Assembly (NCBI GenBank): GCA_035461385.1
Contig: DATHVI010000003.1
Coordinates: 1 to 26,998 of the forward strand
From: DATHVI01 sp035461385
GTDB lineage: Bacteria > Actinomycetota > Thermoleophilia > Solirubrobacterales > 70-9
Reading direction: 5' to 3'
Length of the DNA stretch: 26,998 bases
The notes beneath the pieces are model-generated. The model was not told the DNA's origin. It worked only from the letters and a program-made list of their open reading frames with translations, and did no database searches. The translations under genes and the position numbers were made by a program. Below, piece after piece: positions 1-8,500 of the stretch. Each line of letters starts with the position of its first letter. Position 1 is the stretch's first letter.

Positions 1-881
1 GAGGCCCGGCGACCGAGGACGCGATCCGCCGCGCGTCGGAGCAGGCCCCGGCGAGCAGGGGGGAGGGGGCGCAGCTCCGGCTCGGATCGGGGGCGGATCC
101 GCGGGCGAGGCCTTGCCCGCTCGCCGGCCTTCGACGGGCGGCGGAGGACGATCCGAGCCCGGTGGCCCGAGTCGGGGTCCCGGTCGCCCGCCGCCCGCGC
201 GGGGCCTTCGTCGGCGTGGCTTGGAGCGGGCTCGCCGGAGGAGGGTCCGGCGGGCGCCGTCGTGGGCCCGCGAGCGTCGGGGATCGCGGACGCCTCGCCC
301 CGCCCCTGACCCGACGCCGCTACCCGCTTGCCCGGGGACGGCTGTTCTCCGGCACCGGCGCCCGGATGGCGCGAGAACCGGCGTCGTCCGGCAGGGGCCG
401 GCGAGCCTCCGTCCCCGGCGCCCTCGTCGACGCGCCCGCGCGGGACCCGCTGCGGGGCGGGGGGCGCGGCGCCCCCTGCGCCGGTCGATCGCGCGGTGTC
501 GGCCGCGGCGACCGGCGCCTGTCCCCCGATCTGCTCGGGCTCGGGCGCAGCGGTGTCGCCCACCTCCGGGGCGACATCGACCGCGGGCAGCGGCACACCC
601 TCCGCCGGGCCGTCCCCGAAGACCCAGCGGGCAGCGAACTCGGACATCCCGGCCGGTCGGGGCACGGGTGCGTCGGCGGCCTCGCCGCCGGGCCGTGGGG
701 GCTCGGCGCCGGCGGCCCGGTCGGGTCGCGGCACCAGTCGCGTGATCACCGGCAGCATCGCCGGCCGCCGCGCCGCCGCCACCGAACGCGCCAGCATCCG
801 GCCGCCGGTCCGTCGGGCGCGCGCGGCACGCGCGAGCAGGCGCCGGCCGAGGAGGGCGGTTGCGAGGCGGCGCTCACTCAT
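1..881 (-). CDS. Pro/Ala-rich eCIS-linked protein, C-terminus beyond window
   Basis: An open frame of 293 codons runs from an ATG at 881 to the left edge without a stop, so the C-terminus is missing. The first 45 residues are strongly basic (MSERRLATALLGRR, then many Arg/Ala). The rest is low-complexity Pro/Ala/Gly/Glu/Arg sequence with one more ordered-looking patch around residues 82-100 (SEFAARWVFGDG). The ATG sits at the end of the preceding small gene and overlaps its stop region by 8 bases, so it reads as the next cistron of the eCIS structural operon. I do not recognise a family. The composition suggests a disordered linker with any folded domain further downstream. Very high GC also keeps several other frames open here; position in the operon is the main reason for choosing this one. 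Confidence 0.6.
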   Translation of the reverse strand, partial: MSERRLATALLGRRLLARAARARRTGGRMLARSVAAARRPAMLPVITRLVPRPDRAAGAEPPRPGGEAADAPVPRPAGMSEFAARWVFGDGPAEGVPLPAVDVAPEVGDTAAPEPEQIGGQAPVAAADTARSTGAGGAAPPAPQRVPRGRVDEGAGDGGSPAPAGRRRFSRHPGAGAGEQPSPGKRVAASGQGRGEASAIPDARGPTTAPAGPSSGEPAPSHADEGPARAAGDRDPDSGHRARIVLRRPSKAGERARPRPRIRPRSEPELRPLPPARRGLLRRAADRVLGRRA

Positions 882-1014
882 CGAGCGCCTCGGCCTTGCG
901 CAGGAACCGACGCCGGTCGCGGTGCTCGAGGTTCAACAGGTCGTCCGGTGGCCAGTGGAACCGATCCGCGAGGGCGGCCATCTCCCCGAACAGCTGCTCG
1001 GGGGACGGCCTCAT
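874..1014 (-). CDS. DUF6760-like small eCIS/phage-tail protein (46 aa)
   Basis: This 46-residue protein begins MRPSPEQLFGEMAAL and continues with an FHWP...LLNLEHRDRRRFL segment. The pattern 'F-H-W-P-x-D-x(3)-L-x-L-E-H-R-x-R-R' is what I remember of the short DUF6760 proteins that sit between tail tube/assembly genes and baseplate genes in eCIS and related phage-tail clusters. The ATG overlaps the stop of the upstream gene as ATGA (1011-1014), typical of translational coupling, and the stop TGA is at 874-876. Its role is unknown; the position suggests tail assembly. It is short enough for automated calling to miss, but the coupling and motif support it as real. Confidence 0.8.
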   Translation of the reverse strand: MRPSPEQLFGEMAALADRFHWPPDDLLNLEHRDRRRFLRKAEALDE

Positions 1015-1388
1015 GCTTTTCCCAGCGGGCCATCCTCGATCTCGCTGAGGTCGACCTCGAACTCGTGCGAGCAGGAAGGGCAGGTCAGCGACCCGACCGC
1101 CTCGCCATCGGTGTTGAGCCGCTCATAGAGGCGCTGCAGGTGGTCGAAGTCGGCCGCGTAGAGGCGCTCGATCAGGGCGGGGTCGATCTCGGTCTCGGGA
1201 CCGATCCTGGTCACCACGCGAGCGAGGAGGAGCACCGTCAGATAGGCCTCGTTCCGGCGCACGTCCGGATCGCGCAGCGGCTCGATCTCGTCCCGCGCAG
1301 TCGCGAGGCGCATCACCCCTTCGCGGTGGACGTCGCCGTTCGCGTCGACGTATCCCCGGGGCAGCGTGAAGGCGTATTCGGTCTGCAT
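1011..1388 (-). CDS. eCIS/phage tail assembly-type protein with CxxC motif (125 aa)
   Basis: The protein has an N-terminal segment typical of short tail-assembly proteins (YAFTLPRGYVDANGDVHREG, then MRLATARDEIEPLRDP). An alpha-helical middle follows, and a C-terminal CPSCSHEF stretch puts C103, C106 and H108 in a half zinc-knuckle arrangement. I see only these three candidate ligands, so metal binding is uncertain. It lies 18 bases after the tube gene and overlaps the next gene by ATGA. In eCIS clusters and T4-like tails this slot, directly after the tube protein, usually holds a tail-assembly/chaperone protein that helps polymerise the tube. The role is inferred from that position and general resemblance. 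No strong Shine-Dalgarno is visible, which fits coupling to the tube gene. Confidence 0.75.
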   Translation of the reverse strand: MQTEYAFTLPRGYVDANGDVHREGVMRLATARDEIEPLRDPDVRRNEAYLTVLLLARVVTRIGPETEIDPALIERLYAADFDHLQRLYERLNTDGEAVGSLTCPSCSHEFEVDLSEIEDGPLGKA

Positions 1389-1406
1389 CGCGTCGTGGCA
1401 GCGCCG

Positions 1407-1847
1407 CTACATGCGCTCGAGTCCCTCGTGGGCGATGTGGATCTCCTCCACCGCGACCTCGTTCGACTCGGCGTTCAACGACGCCGGCGCGTACTTGATC
1501 GGCCAGCCCTGCTTGAACTGGAAGGTGGCGATCGCCGAGCCGGTGTAGTCGACGAGCTCGATCGTGCCGTCGCACCGGGTCGGGTCCGGGCCCTCCTTGA
1601 TCACCTGATCGCGCCACTTCCAAAGCTCGGCGTTCTCGTCGACGCCGCGCTTGAGCTGGATGTTCGACCACTTCACCGCGCCGGAGATCTTGCGGACCAC
1701 AGGCTGGCCGTTCTCGTCGACCGCCTTCTGCTCGATGACGTCGTTCTCGGAGTCCATCCCCGTGCACTCGCGGAACATGCCGACGGTCTCGCGGCCGTCG
1801 AGCCTGAGGCGGAAGTGCGACGCAGGGCGGGGTTGCTTGTCGGGCAT
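1407..1847 (-). CDS. eCIS inner tube protein (T4 gp19 / Pvc1-like)
   Basis: At 146 residues this has the usual length of gp19-family tube proteins. Family landmarks are FRLRLDG near the N-terminus, F-R-E-C-T-G-M-D (the common 'f.e.sGl' turn), the KWSNIQLKRGVDEN stretch around residues 59-72 (typical 'i.LkrGv.d' signature), W-x-W near residue 77, and a C-terminal strand E-V-A-V-E-E-I-x-I-x-H-E-G-L-E. Tube proteins stack as hexameric rings to form the rigid tube that the sheath drives outward. The ATG is preceded by GAAAGGAAC at 8-base spacing, a good ribosome site. It sits between the sheath gene (42 bases upstream) and the assembly-type gene, the standard eCIS order. Only one tube gene is visible; the second tube-like gene usual in these clusters would be off the left edge. 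Confidence 0.95.
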   Translation of the reverse strand: MPDKQPRPASHFRLRLDGRETVGMFRECTGMDSENDVIEQKAVDENGQPVVRKISGAVKWSNIQLKRGVDENAELWKWRDQVIKEGPDPTRCDGTIELVDYTGSAIATFQFKQGWPIKYAPASLNAESNEVAVEEIHIAHEGLERM

Positions 1848-1889
1848 CGTCTCGTTCCTTTCGTCTAGGCGTCCATCGGGCCGGCGTCG

Positions 1890-3440
1890 CTACGAGACCT
1901 CGGGCGCGCCCGCCGCGTACTGGCTGATCCGGAAGACGACGAACTCGGCCGGCTTCACCGGGGCGATCCCGATCTCGCAGACCACCTGGCCCGCCTCGAT
2001 CACGTCGGGCGGGTTCGTCTCCTCGTCGCATTTGACGTAGAAGGCTTGATCCGGCGTCGCCCCGAACAGCGCCCCCTCGCGCCAGGTGCGGGTGAGGAAG
2101 TTCGAGGCGGCGATCTTGAGCTGCATCCAGAGCCGCTCGTCGTTTGGCTCGAACACGGCCCACTGAGTGCCCTGCATGATCGATTCGGAGACGTAGTTGA
2201 AGAGCCGCCTCACGTTCAGGTAGCGCCACTCCGGGTCAGACGACAGCGTCCGGGCACCCCAGACGCGGATCCCCCGGCCGGGGAAGGACCGGATGCAGTT
2301 GATCCCGGACTGGTTGAGGCTCCCCTGCTCCGCCTGGGTGAGCTGGAAGCCGAGGCCGTTGACGCCGAGAACCGTCTCGTTCGCGGGCGCCTTGTGGACT
2401 CCGCGGGTCGAGTCGCTGCGGGCGTAGATCCCCGCCACGTGCCCCGATGGCGGCACCAGGATCGGCCGATCGGAGAGCGGATCCATGACCTCGAGCCAGG
2501 GGTAGTAGAGGGTGGCGAACTTCGAGTCGTAGCCCGCCTGCTCGTTGCGCCACTCGAGCACGTCCTGGGGACGCAGCTCTCCGGGCGCATCGAGGATCGC
2601 CATCCGATCGCCGGCGTTCTCGCAGTGGGCGATCAGCTTGCCCTGGAGATCGCGGAGCTTGGCGTCGTCACCGTTCTGTGCCAGCGCCATCAGGTCCGGG
2701 CAGCAGACCATCGTCACCTCGTCGACGGCGGCGATGCTGCCGATCCCCTCGCGCTTGGCGACGTCGCCCTCGAAGTCCTTCGGGGCGAGCTCCTGCGAGG
2801 AGGCCCTCGGCACCGACAGGGCGTAGGTCCCTGCCGCGGGTGCCTTCGCCGGCTCGGGCAGCGAGGCCCCCGTCTCTTCGATCTTGATCAGCTTCGAGGC
2901 CGCGTTGACCTTCGTCGCGATGTAGCCGCGGCCCTTCTTGAGCGAGAGCTTGTCGAACTCCTCCCGCTCGCCGCCCGCCTCGACCACGAGCCGGTAGCTG
3001 CTCTGCTTGTCGTCACCGTCGCCGGCCTCCTCCTCGCTGAGCTCGACATTGATCTGGCCCGCCCCTTCGTCGAGGGCGACGACCCGGAACGCCTCGAGCC
3101 CCTTGTCGGTTGCCGACGGCAGCGCCGCCTGCGGCACCGCGCCGTCGGCGCCGCTCGGGCCCACGCGGACGACCCAGCAGAGGTTGCCGCCGTTCTGGAA
3201 GAACCCGTAGACCGCGTGAGCCAGGTAGGCGCCCTCCATGAACGGCCCGTTGTCGGGCTCCTGGGGGTCGCCGTAGATCTTCGCGAACTGGGTCCAGTTC
3301 GCGATCCGCATCGGCACGTTCACCGGTCCGCCGGGGGCGATCCCCACGAACGCCGCCGTGGACGTACCCACCCCCTCGATCGGCTTCGACTGGGAGGGGA
3401 CCTCCTCGACGTACACGCCTGGGGTTAGGTAGGTGGGCAT
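1890..3440 (-). CDS. eCIS contractile sheath protein (Pvc2-4-like)
   Basis: This is a clear contractile tail sheath protein. The N-terminus carries the family start YLTPGVYVEEVPS (residues 4-16), followed by GVGTSTAAFVG. A variable region lies at roughly residues 120-235, and the conserved core returns with LVPPSGHVAGIYARSDSTRGVHKAPAN (around 325-352). The C-terminal sheath domain has WRYLNVRRLFNYVSESI (F414) and a final V-x-P-V-K-P-A-E-F-V-V-F-R-I strand. At 516 residues it has full length. The sheath polymerises around the tube and contracts to eject it. The ATG is preceded by GGAGGAAG at about 6 bases, the best ribosome site of this operon, matching the high copy number needed. Other eCIS loci may have two or three sheath paralogues; only one is in this window. 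Confidence 0.97.
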   Translation of the reverse strand: MPTYLTPGVYVEEVPSQSKPIEGVGTSTAAFVGIAPGGPVNVPMRIANWTQFAKIYGDPQEPDNGPFMEGAYLAHAVYGFFQNGGNLCWVVRVGPSGADGAVPQAALPSATDKGLEAFRVVALDEGAGQINVELSEEEAGDGDDKQSSYRLVVEAGGEREEFDKLSLKKGRGYIATKVNAASKLIKIEETGASLPEPAKAPAAGTYALSVPRASSQELAPKDFEGDVAKREGIGSIAAVDEVTMVCCPDLMALAQNGDDAKLRDLQGKLIAHCENAGDRMAILDAPGELRPQDVLEWRNEQAGYDSKFATLYYPWLEVMDPLSDRPILVPPSGHVAGIYARSDSTRGVHKAPANETVLGVNGLGFQLTQAEQGSLNQSGINCIRSFPGRGIRVWGARTLSSDPEWRYLNVRRLFNYVSESIMQGTQWAVFEPNDERLWMQLKIAASNFLTRTWREGALFGATPDQAFYVKCDEETNPPDVIEAGQVVCEIGIAPVKPAEFVVFRISQYAAGAPEVS

Positions 3441-3458
3441 CTTTGGCTTCCTCCGTTC

Positions 3459-3809
3459 TCAGGTCCCGAGGACCTCTGTGCAGAGCTGGTCGTCGACGGG
3501 CGCGGAGATGTGGCGCAGCACGGTTCCGCCCGGGTCGAGAACCCGGATCTCGTCCGGAGCGCAGAAGATCACCTTCGCCCCCGGGGCCGCGGCGCGAACC
3601 CGCTCACCGGTGAGCATCAGATCCGATCCCGCGAATCCGACGACCACGGCGTCGGGGCGCAGGCGCGCGGCCGCGGCGACCAGGCGCTCCTCGGGGAGCG
3701 CCTTGTCGAGCACCTCGACTCCTGCGTCGGACAGCATCCTGTTCATTCCAATCAGCACCATCGGCTCGAAGACCCCGAGCAGAACACGGCGTCGACGACC
3801 CTCGGGCAT
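3459..3809 (-). CDS. Degenerate receiver-domain (pseudo-REC) protein in eCIS operon
   Basis: The 116 residues follow the response-regulator receiver fold: a first strand RRRVLLG, a helix with GMNRMLSDAGVEVL, a helix LVAAAARLRPDA, a third strand VVVGF, a helix GERVRAAAPGA and a fourth strand KVIFC. The residues that make a receiver work are gone. The acidic pair after strand 1 is replaced by G-V, the phosphorylatable Asp at the end of strand 3 by Gly (DAVVVGF), and the switch Thr after strand 4 by Ala/Pro. It cannot act as a classical phosphoacceptor, and no output domain follows. It lies 18 bases before the sheath gene and 81 bases after the Pvc16-like gene. A protein-protein adaptor, or a partner of the LuxR regulator at 19575-20228, is my inference. 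Confidence 0.8.
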   Translation of the reverse strand: MPEGRRRRVLLGVFEPMVLIGMNRMLSDAGVEVLDKALPEERLVAAAARLRPDAVVVGFAGSDLMLTGERVRAAAPGAKVIFCAPDEIRVLDPGGTVLRHISAPVDDQLCTEVLGT

Positions 3810-3890
3810 GTCGCAAGGCTCGCGGGTCGAGCCCGCCCGTCCCAGAGCGAAGCGGGCGTTCTCGCGGGCATTCCTCGCTGCCCCCTCGGC

Positions 3891-4751
3891 TCAACGCTTC
3901 GCCCGACCCCGCTTTGCGAGCACCAGCTCCGCTCCCGGTCCCGGGACGGTGAGCGCGCCCGAGACCTCGCGGCCGTCGGGAGCGCGTGCCTCGCAGCGAT
4001 GCTCGCCGGCGGGGATCCGATCGACCACGAACCGCCCGTCGTCGCGGCTCGCCGCCCAGCGCCCGAGCTCCGGGAGGACGATCCAGGCCCCGGCGACAGG
4101 ATCGCCGCCCGCGTCGCGCACCCGACCGACCGCGCGGTGGAGCTCGACCCGCTCGCCCCCGCCGGAGTCGGCGAGGCCGACCGATTGGCTTCGCACTTCG
4201 GGGCCGCGCGCCAGCACCGTCCCGGCGTCACAGGCCAGGGTCACGACGAAGTCGATCGAGGCCTTGTACTGACCGCCGACCGCGCTCCAGAAGTCGGCCT
4301 TGCCGTCGTGGCGCTCGCGCCCGACGCGGGTGTCGATCGGGCGCCCGGCGGCCGCCAGGGTGCCGTTCAGGTCATCGGGCCGAAGCTGCGGGTACGCATA
4401 CAGGACCGCCATGACCTGGGAGAGCAGGCGGTGCTCGTCCTCGACCTCGCGGGTCCAGGCGGTGACCGCGTACGACGCCTCCATCCACAGCGGCGGACGC
4501 CGCTCGATCCCGGCGGCGAGGTCGCGCTCCCACTCGACCTGGCGCCGCTCGGCCGACTCCTCGAGGTCGTAGAGGTAGAGGTTGATCGCCGGGCCGGAGA
4601 GCTTCGCCGCCCACTCGCGGTCGGGCGCGTCGAAGGCGATCTCGACGCCGTCGAAGCCCTGGCCCTCGAGCTCGCGCTCAAGCAACGCCCGCAGCACCTC
4701 ATCGAGGTCGGCGAGCGCGGTGCTGAGCGGGACGGTCGTGGCGAGCTCCAC
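3891..4751 (-). CDS. Pvc16-like tail terminator/cap protein (DUF4255)
   Basis: The N-terminal two thirds match the DUF4255/Pvc16_N pattern: a leading helix ADLDEVLRALLERELEG, then V-E-I-A-F-D-x-P-x-R-E-W-A, P-A-I-N-L-Y-L-Y-D-L-E-E, and W-x-E-A-S-Y-A-V-T-A-W-T near residue 90, followed by E-D-E-H-R-L-L-S-Q-V-M. The last ~80 residues resemble a carboxypeptidase-regulatory-like beta domain (GDPVAGAWIVL, then DDGRFVVDRIPAGEH). Family members cap the distal end of the sheath-tube in eCIS. I chose GTG at 4751 because the DUF4255 family normally begins just before this helix. The frame stays open to a GTG at 4838, which would add 29 unrelated-looking residues. It is the first gene of the leftward structural operon; no convincing promoter was found upstream on this strand. 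Confidence 0.9.
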   Translation of the reverse strand: MELATTVPLSTALADLDEVLRALLERELEGQGFDGVEIAFDAPDREWAAKLSGPAINLYLYDLEESAERRQVEWERDLAAGIERRPPLWMEASYAVTAWTREVEDEHRLLSQVMAVLYAYPQLRPDDLNGTLAAAGRPIDTRVGRERHDGKADFWSAVGGQYKASIDFVVTLACDAGTVLARGPEVRSQSVGLADSGGGERVELHRAVGRVRDAGGDPVAGAWIVLPELGRWAASRDDGRFVVDRIPAGEHRCEARAPDGREVSGALTVPGPGAELVLAKRGRAKR

Positions 4752-4896
4752 GTGGGTTTGAGCTTGACGCTCGAACGCGGCGACGGGCAGTGGCCGCCGG
4801 GCAGACACAGGGGCAGGGAGGCATACCCGGTCGGGCACCGACGAGCTGGTCGACCCCGCGCCCGGCCGGCGCCAGCGGGACCAGCCAGCTCGGGCC

Positions 4897-4924
4897 TTGA
4901 ACGCGAGACCGGGCGCCTTATGAT
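4897..4924 (+). promoter_or_regulatory. Sigma-70-type promoter of the effector pair
   Basis: TTGAAC (4897-4902) and TATGAT (4919-4924) are separated by 16 bases, close to the consensus TTGACA/TATAAT. This would start transcription near 4931, with GAGGGAG (4941-4947) as the ribosome site for the plus-strand gene pair. It is the best promoter-like match I found in the window. Confidence 0.6.
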
Positions 4925-4942
4925 CGACTGACGACCAGTCGA
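4924..4942. repeat. 7-5-7 inverted repeat at predicted transcription start (operator candidate)
   Basis: TCGACTG (4924-4930) and CAGTCGA (4936-4942) are perfect inverted copies around the 5-base spacer ACGAC. The repeat starts at the last base of the -10 box and covers the predicted start of transcription, a common position for a repressor site. Its geometry equals that of the repeat at 20272-20290, although the half-sites differ. Confidence 0.45.
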
Positions 4943-5056
4943 GGGAGATCGGGCACGACGCGATCGAGTAGCGACACGCCCCTGGACGGATCCACGATCG
5001 GTGGAGTCGTCGCCGAGCATCTGTTCGTCCCCGGTGAGCGTCTGAGTCGCGTCGAC

Positions 5057-5590
5057 GTGCGCCCGACCGACGCCCTGGTATCGAGCGATCGCGCGAGCTG
5101 GCGCGTGTCTGAGCCCTCCCGCGTGGAGCTGCTGCTGCCGACGGGCGATTTCCGGCTCCTCGAGGTCCGCCGAAACCTCGTCGGCGGTCTCCCGAAGGTC
5201 CACGGCATCGCGCTGGTTGCGGGCGGCGTGAGCTACCACCTCAACGGCGAAGCAGGCTTCCGAGGATTCCTGCGGGCACTCGCCGGGCGCCCCGACCCGT
5301 TGTCGCTGGCGCTCCTCTTCGTCCGCTATCGAGCGCCCGAGATCCTCGGGGAGTGGCCGGTCGAGCTGATCACCAGGGCCGACCAGCTGCATCCGCTTCT
5401 GGCCGAGTCCGCCGCGGAGGTGGAGCTGATCGTGAGCTCGGACGCGATCGAGTTCACCACCCAGCTCGAGAGCCCGACCGAGGCCGGCAGCATGCTGCTG
5501 GGCCTCGACCGCTGGAGGGTGAGCCTCGGCGGAACCGGAATCCACGTCGAGGGTGAGCGCCTCGCCAGGCGGACGGTGGCGGCGAGGTGA
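5057..5590 (+). CDS. Unrecognised protein co-expressed with the 1072-aa effector; start uncertain
   Basis: I do not recognise a family. The 177 residues from GTG at 5057 look globular, mixed alpha/beta and acidic, with conserved-looking stretches such as RVELLLPTGDFRLLEVRRNL and PLSLALLFVRYRAPEI and no signal peptide or membrane segment. The gene overlaps the effector gene by GTGA (5587-5590), so the two are translated together; an adaptor, loading chaperone or neutralising partner is possible. The annotated start is the first canonical one, but the frame is open back to 4901 and codes plausibly (LDGSTIGGVVAEHLFVPG just upstream). The ribosome-site-like GAGGGAG at 4941-4947 is followed, at 7 bases, by an in-frame ACG (4955) instead of ATG, GTG or TTG. 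The true N-terminus may therefore lie about 34 codons upstream. Confidence 0.7.
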   Translation: MRPTDALVSSDRASWRVSEPSRVELLLPTGDFRLLEVRRNLVGGLPKVHGIALVAGGVSYHLNGEAGFRGFLRALAGRPDPLSLALLFVRYRAPEILGEWPVELITRADQLHPLLAESAAEVELIVSSDAIEFTTQLESPTEAGSMLLGLDRWRVSLGGTGIHVEGERLARRTVAAR

Positions 5591-8500
5591 CGGGACCGGT
5601 TGCTCGTCAATCGGCCTCGCCGGAGCACGGGAGCTCCGGCTCCGGCGCACGGCGCAGGCGGCGGGCTGGATCGCGCGCGCCGGCCGCTCGCGTGCTCACG
5701 CTTCAGCGCCAAGCGGGCAACGCGGCCACCCGCACGCTGATGCGGTGGACCCCCGACGCCCCCGGCGAGACCGCCGCGGGGATGTCGCTGATGTCGCCCG
5801 GCGAAGCGACCACCCTCTCCGAGCCCGGCGCCGAGGAAGGCGGCTACTGCGAGGCGGCCTTCCTCTCGCCGGGCGACGCTGCGCGAATCCAGTACGCGCG
5901 GACGACGCTCGCTCGCGTCGCGCCGCTGCCCGCCGAGGACGAGCGCGTCCTGCAACAGCTGATCCCCGCAACCCCGATCCTCGAGCTGATCGCGGAGCGC
6001 GATCGCGAGCTCGCCGAGATCGAGCGGATCGAGACGCGACTGAGGCAACTCGACGAGCGGGTTCGCGCCGAGCGCTCAAGGGAGGAGGAGGCGGCTCGGT
6101 ACGGGCCGTTGCCGGGCGGTGTGCCGTGGTCGGCTGAGATGTTCGCGGAGGCCGCCGCGGAGACTGAGGCCATCGCCGGCGAGCTCGATCAGCATCAGCA
6201 GCGAGCCGGAAGCCTGAACGATGCGATCGGCCGTGCCCTGGGCGAGCTCGGAATCGAGTCGGAGCGGGAGCTGCGTTCGCTTGTCGAAGCGCGCTTCCCG
6301 GAGCTCTTCCTGAAGCGCGGCAGGCAGATCGCCCTGACGATGCTGAACGAGAACAAGCGCTTGGTCGAGGATGAGGCCGCACGGTTCGGCATCCCGTTGG
6401 GACGTGGTCAGCGTGTGTGCTACGTCCCCGCCCGGCGGGCCGGTCACCAACAGGCCGCGGATCCGGACCAGGGCATACGTTCCGCGGCGTCGGAGCTCGC
6501 AACCCTCGCCCGCGCCCTTGAACAGAAGCGCGAGCGGGCACAGCGGCTCGACACGGAGATTCGGCAGTCAGGGGAGCAGATCGAGGTCGAGCGGGGCAGG
6601 GAGGAGGACGTTCGCCGGTACGGGCCGTTGCCCGGAGGCGTTCCCTGGTCGCCGGAGATGTTCACGGAGGCCGAGCACAGCCTCGAGCTTCGTCAGGCGG
6701 AGCTGGCCCGGATCCACGAGGAGATCCCCGCCGCCGAGGCCGCGCTCAAGAGCAGGCTCGACGAGCTTGGCCTCGCCTATCCGGTCCTGTTCCGGATCAG
6801 CGACTACGCGCGCCTCGCCCGCGCTTCCGACGAAGAGCTGAGGGACATCGTCGGCTCCGAGCTCTCCGAGATCTGGAGCAACATCGAGGACACCAAGGAG
6901 AACATCCGCGACGGCGACCTCAAGGTCTGGAACCTGCCCCAGGTCATGGAGATGACGATGCAGGACCTCGACCTGACCAGCGACTCGCCGCTGATCGCGG
7001 CGGTGATGCGAAAGGCGCGCGAGGAGGAGACCGACGAGGCGATCTGGAACATCGCGATCGCTGCGATCGGGCTCACCGCGGCGATCATCGCGGCGCTACC
7101 GAGCGCCGGAACCTCGCTCACCGTCGCCGGCACGGTCGTCGCCGTCGGGGTCGGCGGCTACCAGCTCAGCGAGAGCGTCTCGAGCTTCCTTGCAGAATCC
7201 GCCGCTTCCGACGTCTCGCTCGACCCCGTGCTCGCCGATATCTCGGCAAATGATCCCGATCTGCTGCCGGTCGCGCTCGACCTCGTCGGGCTCGGACTCG
7301 ACGCCTTCGACGTCGTGCGCTGCATCGGCCTGATCGGGGACGCCGTGCGGGCGGCGCGCGTCGGCGACACGGGCCTGCCCGAACTCAGAGCTGTGCTGAG
7401 GTCTGTGCCCGAGATCGGGGAGCAAGGCGCTCGGCGGGTGATGGCGACCGTTACGCGAGAAGCCGAGATCCAGGCCTCCGTGGTGAGGGTCATCGAGGCG
7501 ATCGGCACGTCGTTCCACCGCGTCGATCTGGAGGACGTGGTCGCCGAGATCCGCCGGCTCGGCGACGAGGCCGTCAACCGCGCGCTCGACGACTTCGAGG
7601 CGACGGGCCGGATCAAGCCGCTCACTCCTGACGCCCTCGAGGAGGTCTTCGGCGCCGACGAGGCGGCTCGCCTGATCACCGAGGAGCGGATGCTGCGCGC
7701 CGACGGCTTCTACGACCCCAGCAACGGGTTCATCTTCGTCAAGGAGGGGGCGAAGGACTCGGTCGCGCTCAACCTGCTCCACGAGACCGTCCACTACCTC
7801 CAGGACACCTACCGGCCGAGCATGGAGCTGTTCATGCAGGAGTTCGAGGCGTACGCGGCGATGCGGCACTACGCGCAGCGCCTCGTCGCCGACGGCGTCG
7901 ACCCCGCCGTCGCGTTCCCGAAGTGGCGGGACCTCCCGGATTGGACCGACGACGACATCTACCGGCACATCGCCGAGCAGTACCCGCATCTGACCCCGCC
8001 GGCCAACATCGACCTCGAGGGCGCCGTCTGGAACGCGCTTACCGAGCTCGGCCGGGTCGAGTCGGGCGCGGCCGGCGCGGCCGCCGCCACCACCCGGCAG
8101 GCGATCGGGCCTCCGTTGCCGAGTACGCCGGCGACACGCGCGCAGGCGCTCGTCGAGGAGCTGCCGAAGCTGTCAGCTTCAGAGCGGTCGGTCGCCGGGC
8201 TGACGGAGATATTCACCCGCACCGGCAGCGGCGGGCGCGGCGTCTCGCCCCGGGAGGGGATGGCGGTTGGGGTCCACACCCGGGGGCACGCCGCGGAGCT
8301 GAAGACGATCCTCCACCTGCACGCGCGACCGGAGGTGGTGCGAATCGAGGTCGTGCCGCCCTCGACGAGCGGTCGCAGCGCCGATCTGATCGTGCACGTC
8401 AGGCAGGCGGACGGCACTGTCGTCCCGCAGCGGGTCGAGATCGCAACGCTCACGGGAGCCCGGCGCGGCTACCGGGAGCGGGGCGAGCTCGGGCGCGTCG

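Noticed and set aside
2046..3428. Plus-strand open frame of 460 codons opposite the sheath gene
   Set aside because: Shadow of the sheath gene, with no family features.
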